DNA from: an uncultured delta proteobacterium
GTDB taxonomy: Bacteria > Myxococcota_A > Polyangia > Polyangiales > JADJMO01
Assembly (NCBI GenBank): GCA_903923175.1
Contig: CAIXWQ010001299.1
Coordinates: 1 to 33,712, forward strand
Reading direction: 5' to 3'
Length of the DNA stretch: 33,712 nucleotides
Under the pieces are notes generated by a model. The model saw only the letters and a program-made list of their open reading frames with translations. It did no database searches and was not told the origin of the DNA. A program made the position numbers and the translations under genes. This document shows positions 17,790 to 26,340 of this stretch, in pieces; within the stretch, counting starts at the first letter, position 1, and the number at the start of each line of letters is the position of its first letter.

Positions 17790-19025
17790 TTGAGCGCATC
17801 GATCGCGACCGTGCACCTGCGTCCCGGCCACGTGCAGCCGATCTGGGCCGGGCACCCGTGGGTCTACGCGCAGGCGATCGCGCGGGTCGAGGGTGGGGCG
17901 CCGGCGACCGGCGACGAGGTGCGCGTGATCGACCCGCAGGGGAACCTGATGGGGCGCGGCTTCTGGTCGCCACGCAAGGCCATCCCGGTCCGACTGGTGG
18001 TGCGTGAGGACACGACCTCGCTCGACGACGCGGGCTGGCTGGTGGCGCGGCTCGAGGCGGCGCGCGCGCGGCGACGCGCGATCGGGCTCCCCGACGCCAC
18101 GGCTGGGCGCGAGACCGACGGCTTCCGGCTGCTCCACGCGGAGGGCGACGGCGTGCCGGGTCTGGTCGTCGACGTCTTCGGCGTCGACGCTTCGGGGCGC
18201 GGCGGCACGGCCGTCGTGCAGCTCGGCACCGCGGGGCTCCGGCGCCGCGCGCGGTTCGTGATCGAGGCGATCGAGCGCGTGATCGCGCCGAGCGCGATCG
18301 TCGATCGCACCACGATCTCGACCGCCCAGTCCGAGGGGTTCACGCTCGACGACGAGCTCGCCTCGCGCGCGCCGGTCGCGTCGCTCCGCTTCCGGGAGCG
18401 CGGGCTCGTCTTCGACATCCCCGGCGACGTGGGCCAGAAGACCGGCTTCTACTTCGACCAGCGCCCCCTGCGCGCGTGCGTCGAGGCGCTGGCGCGCGGC
18501 CGGCGCGTGCTCGACGCGTACTGCTACGTCGGTGGCATCGCTCTGTCGGCCGCGCGCGGCGGCGCCACGGAGGTCCAGGGGCTCGACGACAGCCTGCGCG
18601 CGATCGAGGTCGCGGCGGCGTGCGCGCGGGAGAACGGGCTCGCCGAACGGACGAGCTTCCTGCGCGGCGACGTGCGCAAGGAGCTCCCGCGGCTGGCGGG
18701 CGAGGGGGCGCGCTTCGACCTCGTGGTCCTCGATCCGCCGAAGCTCGCGCCGACGCGCGGCGATCGCGACGCCGCGATGAAATACCAGACGAAGCTCGTC
18801 GAGGCGGCCGCCGCCGTCGTGGCGCCGGGTGGGCTGCTCGCGATCTCGTCGTGCTCGGCCGCGCTCGGCCCCTCCGAGGTCGCGCGAAGCCTGGCGATCG
18901 GCGCGCGGCGCGTCGGCCGCTCGGCGACGGTGCTCGATCGCCTGGGCCAGGGGAGCGATCACCCTGTCCCCGCGGCCTTCCCCGAGGGGGTCTATCTCTC
19001 GACGCTCATCGCCGAGCTAGGCTAG
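17790..19025 (+). CDS. RlmI-like class I 23S rRNA methyltransferase (PUA + Rossmann)
   Basis: The 411-residue protein resembles RlmI/YccW, which makes m5C1962 in 23S rRNA using S-adenosylmethionine. The N-terminus is PUA-like (HPWVYAQAIARVEGG, TGDEVRVIDPQGNLMGRGFW). A central segment has the family pattern FRLLHAEGDGVPGLVVDVFG and FDIPGDVGQKTGFYFDQR, followed by the SAM-binding loop LDAYCYVGGIALSAARGG, VVLDPPKLAPTR and AISSCS, which carries the likely catalytic cysteine region. Length matches the family (about 395-400). The TTG start is supported by a GAGGAGG ribosome site. The exact rRNA target is not certain, so no symbol is given. Confidence 0.9.
   Translation: MSASIATVHLRPGHVQPIWAGHPWVYAQAIARVEGGAPATGDEVRVIDPQGNLMGRGFWSPRKAIPVRLVVREDTTSLDDAGWLVARLEAARARRRAIGLPDATAGRETDGFRLLHAEGDGVPGLVVDVFGVDASGRGGTAVVQLGTAGLRRRARFVIEAIERVIAPSAIVDRTTISTAQSEGFTLDDELASRAPVASLRFRERGLVFDIPGDVGQKTGFYFDQRPLRACVEALARGRRVLDAYCYVGGIALSAARGGATEVQGLDDSLRAIEVAAACARENGLAERTSFLRGDVRKELPRLAGEGARFDLVVLDPPKLAPTRGDRDAAMKYQTKLVEAAAAVVAPGGLLAISSCSAALGPSEVARSLAIGARRVGRSATVLDRLGQGSDHPVPAAFPEGVYLSTLIAELG
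19018..19023 (+). promoter_or_regulatory. -10 element, leaderless-type, for the HAD phosphatase
   Basis: TAGGCT overlaps the end of the preceding gene and ends eight bases before the ATG at 19032. No Shine-Dalgarno is visible for this ATG. Read-through from the upstream methyltransferase gene is also possible. Confidence 0.4.
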
Positions 19026-19031
19026 TCGCGA

Positions 19032-19829
19032 ATGCGACCCCTCGCCGACATGCCCCGCGACGAGGCCGCCCGCATCGACGCGCTCCTCTTCGACCTCGAC
19101 GACACCGTGCTCACGCACGGCAGGCTCTCGCGCGGCGCGTACGACGCCATCTGCGACCTCGCGGCGGCGGGCCTCACGCTCGTCGCCGTGACGGGGCGGC
19201 CGGCCGGGTGGGGCGAGCTCGTCGCGCGGCAGTGGCCGGTCGAGGGGGTCGTCGCCGAGAACGGTGCGGTGCTGCTCTACCGCCAAGGCGAGGGGATCAC
19301 CCGCAAGCTGCGGCACGAGGGCCCGATGCTCGACGCGGCGCGACGGCGCCTCGAGCACGTCGTGGCCCTGGTGAAGCACGCAGTCCCCGAGATCGAGCTC
19401 GCGGACGACAACGCCGCGCGGCTCACCGACGTGACCTTCGACGTCGGCGAGCGGCACAAGCTGCCGCCCGATCGCGTCGCGAAGGCGCGGGCCACGATCC
19501 TCGCGGCGGGCGCGCGGGCGATGCTGTCGAGCGTGCACCTGCACGCGAGCTTCGAGGGCGACGACAAGGCGAGCGGGGCCTTCCGGATGATGCTCTGGCG
19601 TAAGGCGCTCGACCCGGCGGCGGCGCGGATCCGCTGCGCGTACGTGGGCGACAGCGAGAACGACGCGGCGTGCTTCGCCGCCTTCGCGACCACGGTGGGC
19701 GTGGCGAACATCGCTCCCTGGGTGCACCGGCTGAGCATGCCGCCGCGCTACGTGACGCAGGGGGCGATGGGCGCGGGGTTCGCAGAGCTCGCGAGCAAGC
19801 TGCTGGCCGGCCGCGCGCGTCATGCTTGA
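19032..19829 (+). CDS. HAD-superfamily phosphatase (Cof-type / subclass IIB)
   Basis: A 265-residue haloacid-dehalogenase hydrolase, a Mg-dependent phosphatase. Motif I is LLFDLDDTVL with nucleophile Asp21 and Asp23. Motif II is the Thr in VAVTGRP, and motif IV is YVGDSENDAACFAAF near the C-terminus. The Cof/SPP-like layout (cap between motifs II and III; VAENGAVLLY after motif II) resembles sugar-phosphate and mannosyl-3-phosphoglycerate phosphatases, but the substrate cannot be read from sequence. The start lies seven bases after the methyltransferase stop and eight bases after a TAGGCT element. Confidence 0.88.
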   Translation: MRPLADMPRDEAARIDALLFDLDDTVLTHGRLSRGAYDAICDLAAAGLTLVAVTGRPAGWGELVARQWPVEGVVAENGAVLLYRQGEGITRKLRHEGPMLDAARRRLEHVVALVKHAVPEIELADDNAARLTDVTFDVGERHKLPPDRVAKARATILAAGARAMLSSVHLHASFEGDDKASGAFRMMLWRKALDPAAARIRCAYVGDSENDAACFAAFATTVGVANIAPWVHRLSMPPRYVTQGAMGAGFAELASKLLAGRARHA

Positions 19830-19853
19830 CCCCTGCGTCGAAATCGCTACGTT
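19826..19853 (+). promoter_or_regulatory. rplC promoter
   Basis: TTGACC (19826-19831) and TACGTT (19848-19853) are separated by 16 bases, about 100 bases before the rplC start. The -35 matches the housekeeping consensus at five of six positions. It overlaps the last codons of the HAD gene and shows that rplC is transcribed on its own. Confidence 0.65.
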
Positions 19854-19952
19854 TCGCGCCCCCGCATTCGCGTAAGCACGCCCCCGGCGGCCTCGTGCCC
19901 CGGCCAAAGCGTGACCTCGCACTTCGTCAGGTCGAGGCGGGCAGGATCGAAC

Positions 19953-20621
19953 ATGAACCAGCATCCCGGCATTTTCGGCAAAAAGCTCGGCGCCACCCAG
20001 ATCTTCAAGGCGGACGGCAACGTCGCCGCCTGCACCGTGATCGACGTCTCGGAGCTGATCGTCGTCGGCCACCGCACCACGGAGAAGGACGGCTACAGCG
20101 CCCTCGTCCTCGGGTACGGCAAGCGCAAGGCGTCGCGCACCACGAAGCCGCTCGCGGGCCACTTCAAGAAGCAGGGCGTCGAGCCGGTCCAGCACGTGAA
20201 GGAGTTCCGTCTCGCCGCCGAGGAGGTCGCCAAGTACGCGATCGGCTCGAAGCTGGACCTGAACGCGATCTTCACGGTCGGCCAGTTCGTCGACGCGCAG
20301 GGCTTCACCCGCGGCCGCGGCTTCACCGGCGTCATGCGTCGCTGGAGCTTCGCGGGCGGCGTCGGCTCGCACGGTACGCACGAGTACTTCCGCCACGGCG
20401 GCTCGATCGGTACCAACATGACCCCGGGTCGTACGCTGCCGAACGTGAAGATGGCCGGCCACTACGGTGACGAGAAGCTCACCGTCCTCAACCTCAAGGT
20501 CGCGCGCATCGAGAACGAGAAGGGGCTCCTCCTCATCGAGGGCGGCATCCCCGGCGCGCGCAACGCGATGGTCACCGTGCGCGGCGCCGTGAAGAAGAAG
20601 AACGCCGGCAAGAAGGCCTGA
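19953..20621 (+). CDS. rplC: 50S ribosomal protein L3
   Basis: L3 binds 23S rRNA near the peptidyl-transferase centre and is an early assembly protein. The 222-residue protein begins HPGIFGKKLGATQIF and has the family core GRGFTGVMRRWSFAGG, SHGTHEYFRHGGSIG, NMTPGRTLPNVKMAGHYG and KLTVLNLKVARI, ending in a Lys-rich tail. The ATG at 19953 is preceded by an AGGA-type ribosome site; an in-frame ATG at 19911 would add a leader unlike L3. Unusually it stands alone: no rpsJ before it and no rplD, rplW or rplB after it. It has its own promoter and terminator. Confidence 0.97.
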   Translation: MNQHPGIFGKKLGATQIFKADGNVAACTVIDVSELIVVGHRTTEKDGYSALVLGYGKRKASRTTKPLAGHFKKQGVEPVQHVKEFRLAAEEVAKYAIGSKLDLNAIFTVGQFVDAQGFTRGRGFTGVMRRWSFAGGVGSHGTHEYFRHGGSIGTNMTPGRTLPNVKMAGHYGDEKLTVLNLKVARIENEKGLLLIEGGIPGARNAMVTVRGAVKKKNAGKKA

Positions 20622-20628
20622 TCCGGCC

Positions 20629-20653
20629 CTCGCGCGCGGATGGCGCGCGCGAG
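20629..20653 (+). other. Hairpin immediately after rplC
   Basis: CTCGCGCGCG-GATGG-CGCGCGCGAG is a perfect 10-bp stem with a 5-base loop, beginning eight bases after the rplC stop codon. No U-tract follows. It precedes a genuine terminator by 10 bases and may protect the mRNA 3' end or act as a pause. Confidence 0.55.
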
Positions 20654-20663
20654 AACGAGTGCG

Positions 20664-20700
20664 AGCGGGAGCGTCGTGAGGCGTTCCCGCTTTGCTTTTT
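20664..20700 (+). terminator. Intrinsic terminator of rplC
   Basis: AGCGGGAGCG pairs with CGTTCCCGCT (10 pairs, one G-U) around the loop TCGTGAGG, followed by TTGCTTTTT. It ends 27 bases before the ATG of the next gene, which must therefore have its own start or be reached by read-through. Confidence 0.85.
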
Positions 20701-20727
20701 GCTGCGGGATGGAGTTCCGTTCGCACC

Positions 20728-23604
20728 ATGACCGAAGGAGACGCGGTGCGCCCGGATCTGCGCGCCGGCGCGGTGGACGACGCGGCCGCGCGCGAGCTCG
20801 ACGAGAGCCTGCGCGCGCTCCCGCCCACGTACGAGCCGAACGCGCTGCTGCGCTGGCTCTACCGGCGCTTCTTCGATCGGATCGAGGTCGATCCCGACTG
20901 GATCCGCAGCGTCCGCGAGGCGGCCAAGCACGGCACGGTCGTGTACGCGCTGCGCAACCTCTCGCTGCTCGATTTCCTCGCGCTCGATCACATCACGAAG
21001 CGCTTCGGCCTGCCGCACATCCGCTTCGCGAACGATCTCGGGCTCTGGCTCCTCGAGCCCTTCGGCAAAGGCGTGGAGCGCGCCTTCCGCGCCCGCACGC
21101 GCGACGACGATCTCGAGGACCTGCGCGCGGCGATCGCGCGCGGGCAGAGCGCGGCGCTGTTCCTCAAGCGGCCGCCGAACCTGGTCAACCCGAGCGCCAC
21201 GGGGCGCGGCCTGCTCGAGGGAGACGACTTCGTGCGCGAGCTGCTCGCGCTCCAGCGCGCGCGCACCGCGGCGGGCGAGCCGCCGATCCTCGTGGTGCCG
21301 CAGGTCTTCGTGTGGACCAAGCGCCCCGACACGCGGCAGCGCTCGCTGATGGACGCGATCCTCGGCACGCGCGAGTGGCCCGGGATCGTGCGGAGCGCGG
21401 GGCAGTTCCTGCTGAACTACCAGAACGTCGAGATGCGCGCGGGGCCGCCGCTCGACCTCTCCGAGTTCCTCGCGCAGGACGGCGTCTCCGCCGACGGGAC
21501 GCGCTCCGTTCCGCCGCCCCCGATGCTGTCGAAGGCGCCGGCCGGCTTCGCGGCGGGGGATCCTCGCCACGACGCGGTGGTGCGCCGCGTGGTGTACGCG
21601 CTGCTGCGCCGGCTCGAGCGCGAGCGTCGCGTGATCGTCGGCCCGGTGGTGAAGCCGAGCGATCGCCTCGTCGACGAGATCGTGCGCACGCCCCGGGTGC
21701 GGACGGTGATCGAGGAGCTGGCGGGCGAGGGGGCGCGCGAGCGGTTCGTCGTGGAGGCGCGCGCTCGCTCGATGCTCCGCGAGATCGCCGCGTCGATGGA
21801 GGTGGACGTCATCGCCGCCATGGGCACGGCGATCAAGCAGGTCTTCGAGCGGATCTACGACGGCCTCGACTTCGACGCCGAGGGGCTCGAGCGCGTTCGG
21901 GAGGCCTCGCGTCGCGGCACGGTCATCCTGTGTCCCTCGCACAAGAGCCACATCGACTACCTGCTGGTGAGCTACCTGTTCTGGAAGGTCGGGATGCAGC
22001 CCCCGCTGATCGCGGCGGGCGACAACCTCGCGTTCTTCCCGCTCGGGCTGCTGTTCCGCAACGCGGGCGCGTTCTTCATCCGGCGCAAGGTGGCGGGCGA
22101 TCGCCTCTACTCGTCGGTGCTCACCGCGTACGTGCAGAAGATCGTGCACGAGGGGTACTCGCTCGAGTTCTTCCTCGAGGGGGGGCGCTCGCGCACGGGC
22201 AAGCTCCTGCCGCCGAAGCTCGGGCTGCTGTCGATGGTCGTCGACGCGGCCTACGAGCTGCCGTCGCGCCCGATCTTCTTCGTGCCGGTCGCGATCGGCT
22301 ACGAGCGGGTCGTCGAGGCGAAGAGCTACGTGCGCGAGATCTCGGGCGGCGAGAAGGAGAGCGAGAGCGTCGCGGGGCTGGTGAAGGCGGTCCGCGTGCT
22401 GGCCGAGCGCTACGGGCGGCTGAACCTCCAGGTCGGCGAGATCCTGACGATCGACGGCATCAAGGCCGAGGTGGAGCGCTCGGCGCGCACGCGGCGCGAC
22501 GTGACTCGCGGCGACGCTGCCGAGGGGGGGCCGTTCGTGCCGCGGCGCGCGGTCGTCACGAGGCTCGGCCACCAGATCATCTACGAGATCAACCGCGCGA
22601 TGGCGGTCACGGGGGGCTCGCTGACCGCGATGGCGCTCTTGTCGGCGAGCGGCCGCGGCGTCCCGCGCGCGGCGCTCCTGCGCGACGCCGAGCGCTACCT
22701 CTCGACGCTCTCGCACCTCGGCGCGCGCATCCACGCGGATCTGCGGGCGCCCGGCGGCGGGCTCTCGGCGCGCGCGATCGACGAGGCGCTGAAGCTGTTC
22801 TCGTCGGCGGGGTGGATCCAGGTGCACGAGGGGGAGGGCGAGCCGACGCGGCGCAAGGCGCGCTTCGCGTCGCTTCTGCAGGCGAAGCCGCGCGCGCGCG
22901 TCGACGAGGGCGACGAGGGGCGCGAGCCGGTCTACGGCCTGCCCGACGATCGGCGCATGAGCCTGGCGCTGTCGAAGAACGTCATCGTGCACTTCTTCGT
23001 GCCGTACGCGCTCATCGCGACGAGCGTGCGCATGTCGAAGGACGGGCGTGCGCCGGCGCGCGTCGTGCGCGAACGCGTGCAGCGGCTGTCGCGGCTGTTC
23101 AAGTACGAGTTCATGTTCCGCGCCGACGCGACCTACGACGAGATCTTCGACGAGACGCTCGCCGACCTCGCGAAGCAGGGGTTCGTGCAGCTCGACGGCG
23201 GCGAGATCGTCGTGCCGAACGCGGAGGCCGAGGCGCAGCTCGCGCTGTTCGCGTCGACGATCGCGTCGTTCATCGAGGGCTACCGCGTCGCCGCGCGCGC
23301 GCTGGTGGTGCTCGCGCGCAAGGGGCCGCTCACGCAGAAGGAGTTGGCGCGCCGCGCGCTCGTCATCGGGCGCAGGATGTTCCTCGCCGGCGAGGTCGCG
23401 CGCAAAGAGGCGATCGCGCGGCCGGTCTTCGACAACGCGATCTCGGCGTTCCTCGATCAGGGGTACGTCGCGAAGTCGGACGGGAAGTTGGTCCCCGCCG
23501 AATCCTTCGCCACGATCGAAGCGATGGGCGCGCTCGAGCGGAGGATCGCCTCGTACCTCGGGGTCGACGTGCCGGGGACGGCGCACCCGGGAGAGGCGCC
23601 GTGA
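20728..23604 (+). CDS. plsB: Glycerol-3-phosphate (or DHAP) O-acyltransferase, PlsB family
   Basis: PlsB-type enzymes acylate sn-glycerol-3-phosphate at the membrane, the first step of phospholipid synthesis; the animal relative GNPAT acts on dihydroxyacetone phosphate. The 958-residue protein (E. coli PlsB 807) has the catalytic block CPSHKSHIDYLLVSYLF with His405 and Asp410, followed by PPLIAAGDNLAFFPLG, RNAGAFFIRR, the substrate motif FFLEGGRSRTGKLLPPKLG, and FFVPVAIGYERVVE. The long N-terminal part (KHGTVVYALRNLSLLDFLAL) and C-terminal helical part also parallel PlsB, so it is not a short PlsC/PlsY enzyme. The ATG at 20728 follows the rplC terminator. It overlaps the next gene by four bases. 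Substrate preference is not readable from sequence. Confidence 0.92.
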   Translation: MTEGDAVRPDLRAGAVDDAAARELDESLRALPPTYEPNALLRWLYRRFFDRIEVDPDWIRSVREAAKHGTVVYALRNLSLLDFLALDHITKRFGLPHIRFANDLGLWLLEPFGKGVERAFRARTRDDDLEDLRAAIARGQSAALFLKRPPNLVNPSATGRGLLEGDDFVRELLALQRARTAAGEPPILVVPQVFVWTKRPDTRQRSLMDAILGTREWPGIVRSAGQFLLNYQNVEMRAGPPLDLSEFLAQDGVSADGTRSVPPPPMLSKAPAGFAAGDPRHDAVVRRVVYALLRRLERERRVIVGPVVKPSDRLVDEIVRTPRVRTVIEELAGEGARERFVVEARARSMLREIAASMEVDVIAAMGTAIKQVFERIYDGLDFDAEGLERVREASRRGTVILCPSHKSHIDYLLVSYLFWKVGMQPPLIAAGDNLAFFPLGLLFRNAGAFFIRRKVAGDRLYSSVLTAYVQKIVHEGYSLEFFLEGGRSRTGKLLPPKLGLLSMVVDAAYELPSRPIFFVPVAIGYERVVEAKSYVREISGGEKESESVAGLVKAVRVLAERYGRLNLQVGEILTIDGIKAEVERSARTRRDVTRGDAAEGGPFVPRRAVVTRLGHQIIYEINRAMAVTGGSLTAMALLSASGRGVPRAALLRDAERYLSTLSHLGARIHADLRAPGGGLSARAIDEALKLFSSAGWIQVHEGEGEPTRRKARFASLLQAKPRARVDEGDEGREPVYGLPDDRRMSLALSKNVIVHFFVPYALIATSVRMSKDGRAPARVVRERVQRLSRLFKYEFMFRADATYDEIFDETLADLAKQGFVQLDGGEIVVPNAEAEAQLALFASTIASFIEGYRVAARALVVLARKGPLTQKELARRALVIGRRMFLAGEVARKEAIARPVFDNAISAFLDQGYVAKSDGKLVPAESFATIEAMGALERRIASYLGVDVPGTAHPGEAP

Positions 23605-24470
23605 CCGGAGCGATGCGAAGACTCGGCCGCGCGGCGCGCTTGCTCACGCTCGGCGCGGCGCTCGGCGCGGTGGCTTCGTGCGCGGTCCCCTCGGCGCTCG
23701 CTCCCGGCTATCGCGGCTCGGTCGGCCTACCGCACGCGGGGTTCCTCGACGGCGCGAAGGACTTGCCGAAGGAGTCGCCCGGGCTGCGGTGGCGCTCGGC
23801 CGCGGACTTCCATTTCGGCGTGCCGAGGCTCGTCGACGCGCTCCAGGACGCGGCTGCCGCGGTCGCCAAGCAGCGACCGACCGGCGTGCCGATGTTCGTC
23901 GGCGAGATCTCCGCGAAGACGGGCGGGCGGCTTCCGAAGCACCACTCGCACCGGACGGGGCGCGACGTCGACGTGATGTTCTTCATGACCACGCTCGACG
24001 GCGCGCCGCTCGCGGGGGCCGAGTTCGTGAAGTTCGGGCCCGACGGCCTCGGCGTGGACGCGTCGGGGCGCTTCGTGCGCTTCGACGTGGAGCGCGAGTG
24101 GCTCTTCGTGCGCTCGCTGCTGACGAACGAGCGCATCCACTTGCAGTGGATCTTCATCGCGACGCCGCTCGAGGCGCTGCTGGTCGAGCACGCGATCGCG
24201 CGCGGCGAGCCCGCGGAGATGGTCGCGATGGCCGAGAAGGTGATGCTGCAGCCGGGCGACTCGCTCCCGCACGACGACCACACGCACGTCCGCGTCGCCT
24301 GCGAGGCCGAGGAGCGCGTGCGCGGCTGCATCGACAACGGCCCGCAGTGGGCGTGGTTGCCGAGGATCCCGCGCGTGGAGGCGCCGACGTCCGAGATCGT
24401 CGAGGCGATCACCGCGCCGATCCGCGCGCTCCCGCCGGCCAAGCCCGCGGGCGTCGCCGCCTTGCCATGA
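23601..24470 (+). CDS. MepA-like murein endopeptidase lipoprotein (LAS metallopeptidase)
   Basis: Resembles MepA (peptidase family M74), a zinc enzyme cutting cross-links in peptidoglycan. The 289-residue protein starts with a basic segment, a hydrophobic stretch and lipobox VASC around residues 24-27, so it is probably a lipoprotein. The metal-site motifs are HHSHRTGRDVDVMFF (His...Asp) and DDHTHVRV (HxH). The GTG at 23601 overlaps the plsB stop as GTGA and is preceded by GGGAGAGG, which decides the start; an ATG lies four codons later. Translational coupling between a wall hydrolase and a phospholipid-synthesis gene suggests coordinated envelope growth (inference). Confidence 0.85.
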   Translation: MTGAMRRLGRAARLLTLGAALGAVASCAVPSALAPGYRGSVGLPHAGFLDGAKDLPKESPGLRWRSAADFHFGVPRLVDALQDAAAAVAKQRPTGVPMFVGEISAKTGGRLPKHHSHRTGRDVDVMFFMTTLDGAPLAGAEFVKFGPDGLGVDASGRFVRFDVEREWLFVRSLLTNERIHLQWIFIATPLEALLVEHAIARGEPAEMVAMAEKVMLQPGDSLPHDDHTHVRVACEAEERVRGCIDNGPQWAWLPRIPRVEAPTSEIVEAITAPIRALPPAKPAGVAALP

Positions 24471-25396
24471 GCGGGCCCGCCGCGCCGGCGCGACTGCTCC
24501 ACGGCGACTGCCTGGCTGGCTGCGCGCGGCTCGCCGCGGAAGGGATCGAGATCGATCTCGTCTACCTCGATCCGCCGTTCGGCGTGGGCGTGGTCCACGG
24601 CGCCCGGACGCGCGCGGGCGAGGAGCGCGGGCGCCGCACCTCGGCCGCGTACGAGGACGCTTGGGAGGGGGTCGATCGCTTCGTCGCCTCGCTCGAGGAG
24701 CGGCTCGCCGCGCTGCGGACGATCCTCTCGGCGCGGGCGTCGGTGTACCTGCACCTCGATCACCGGGCCGTGCACGACGCGAAGGTCGCGGCCGATCGCG
24801 TGTTCGGGCGCGCCGCGTTTCGCGGGGAGATCGTCTGGGTGCCGGGCAACGGCGCGCGCTCGAGCAAGGCGTGGAGCGCCACGCACCAGACGATCCTCGT
24901 CTACACGGCCGATGCGCGGCGCGATCCGGCCAAACCGGCGTGGGTGTTCCACGCCGAGGAGGTCCGCGAGCCGTACGCCGCGGGGAGCGCCGCCGAGCAC
25001 TTCGACAAGGTCGACGGCGAGGGCAAGCGTTGGCGCGAGCGAACGGTGATGCTCGCGACCGGCCCGAAGACGTACCGCTACGAGATGTCGCGCGGGCGAC
25101 GCATGGGGACGGTGTGGAGCGATTGCCCCTCGATGGCCGCGAACACGCCGCGCGCGAGGGAGACGACGGGCTACCCGCACCAGAAGCCCGAGAAGCTGCT
25201 GGAGCGCATCGTGCGGGCGTCGTCGGACGTTGGGGCGACGGTGCTCGATCCGTTCTGCGGCTCGGGGACGACGCTGGCGGTCGCGGCGCGCCTCGGCCGC
25301 CGGGCGCTCGGCTGCGACGCGAGCGCGCTCGCGATCGACACGACGCGCGCGCGGCTCGCGCGACTGGGGCTCGAAGTCGACGTCGAGCGGCTATGA
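24467..25396 (+). CDS. Site-specific DNA methyltransferase (beta-class, orphan)
   Basis: A 309-residue DNA methyltransferase transferring a methyl group from SAM to adenine N6 or cytosine N4. The catalytic motif LVYLDPPFG (Asp35-Phe38) comes first and the SAM-binding motif VLDPFCGSGTT (about 259-269) last, with the target-recognition region between, which is the beta-class order. HQKPEKLLERIV before the SAM motif is typical of COG0863-type enzymes. No restriction endonuclease gene is near, so it is an orphan, possibly regulatory, enzyme. Its ATG overlaps the stop of the MepA-like gene (ATGA) and codon use matches neighbours, so it is not an obvious recent arrival. Target sequence unknown. Confidence 0.92.
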   Translation: MSGPAAPARLLHGDCLAGCARLAAEGIEIDLVYLDPPFGVGVVHGARTRAGEERGRRTSAAYEDAWEGVDRFVASLEERLAALRTILSARASVYLHLDHRAVHDAKVAADRVFGRAAFRGEIVWVPGNGARSSKAWSATHQTILVYTADARRDPAKPAWVFHAEEVREPYAAGSAAEHFDKVDGEGKRWRERTVMLATGPKTYRYEMSRGRRMGTVWSDCPSMAANTPRARETTGYPHQKPEKLLERIVRASSDVGATVLDPFCGSGTTLAVAARLGRRALGCDASALAIDTTRARLARLGLEVDVERL

Positions 25397-25408
25397 TGCC
25401 CGGCCGAC

Positions 25409-26326
25409 ATGATCGACTACGAGGCCAAGAACTGGACTGACGTCGTTTTCCGGCTCCGCGGCTCGGTGCTGCCGCGGCTCTTCCCGCGCATCCTCGTGGC
25501 GGCCGGCTTCGGCGCCTTCGCCGCGTGGCTCTACGTCACGCGCGGGGTGAAGTTCCCGCCCATCGCGCACACGCTCATCGGCGTCGCCCTCGGCTTGCTC
25601 TTGGTGTTCCGCACGAACGCCTCGTACGACCGCTACTGGGAGGGGCGGCGGCTGCTCGGCGCGATGGTCAACCGCACCCGCGATCTCTCGCGCCAGATCG
25701 CGACGCTCATCGAGGGCGACGACGCCGCGACCGCCGCGGAGCGAAGCGAGCTGCGCCGCCTCACGGCCGCGTTCTACTGGGTCTCGATCTTCGGACTGCA
25801 GAAGCTGACCGACCTCGGCAACCTCGCGGGTCACCTCGAGCCCGCGGAGGTCGCGGCGCTCGAGAAGCGATCGGCGCGCGCGCCGATCCTGCTCGGCTGG
25901 ATCTCGCAGCGTCTCGTCGCGCTCGCCCGGGCAGGCAAGCTGACCGAGCCGCGCCTGCAGCTCTTCGACGCGAACCTCACGGCGCTCGTCGACGCGCTCG
26001 GCGGCGCGGAGCGCATCGTGAAGACGCCGATCCCGTTCGCCTATGCGCAGCACATCAAGACGTTCGTCGTGCTCTTCTGCCTCACCGCGCCGTTCGCGAT
26101 GGCGGAGTCCATGAAGTGGTACACGCCGATCGCGGCCGCGCTGCTCGCGTTCGCGCTCTACGGCATCGACGAGATCGGCGTGGAGATCGAGGATCCGTTC
26201 GGGGACGACCCGAACGACCTGCCGATGGACCGCATCGGCGCGGCCATCGACGCGGGCTCGCACGAGCTGCTCGACGCGCTCGCGCCGCGCGCGCGCGCCG
26301 TGACGGACGACGAGCGCGCCGCCTGA
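25409..26326 (+). CDS. Bestrophin-family (UPF0187/YneE) membrane channel
   Basis: The 305-residue protein matches bacterial bestrophin homologues, pentameric ion channels. I see hydrophobic helices near residues 25-45, 50-67 and 210-250, with the signatures FRTNASYDRYWEGRRLLG, KTPIPFAYAQHIKTFV and EIGVEIEDPFGDDPNDLP; the acidic cluster corresponds to the calcium-clasp region of animal bestrophins. Bacterial members are reported to conduct cations or anions, so ion selectivity is open. It starts 12 bases after the methyltransferase stop and probably ends the four-gene operon. TATGAT lies 11 bases before the ATG, so a private promoter is also possible. Confidence 0.9.
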   Translation: MIDYEAKNWTDVVFRLRGSVLPRLFPRILVAAGFGAFAAWLYVTRGVKFPPIAHTLIGVALGLLLVFRTNASYDRYWEGRRLLGAMVNRTRDLSRQIATLIEGDDAATAAERSELRRLTAAFYWVSIFGLQKLTDLGNLAGHLEPAEVAALEKRSARAPILLGWISQRLVALARAGKLTEPRLQLFDANLTALVDALGGAERIVKTPIPFAYAQHIKTFVVLFCLTAPFAMAESMKWYTPIAAALLAFALYGIDEIGVEIEDPFGDDPNDLPMDRIGAAIDAGSHELLDALAPRARAVTDDERAA

Positions 26327-26340
26327 CCCGAGGGGCTCGG

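Noticed and set aside
20572-23586. Minus-strand open frame of about 1000 codons opposite plsB
   Set aside because: Arg/Asp/His-rich nonsense with no recognisable motif; a compositional shadow of plsB.
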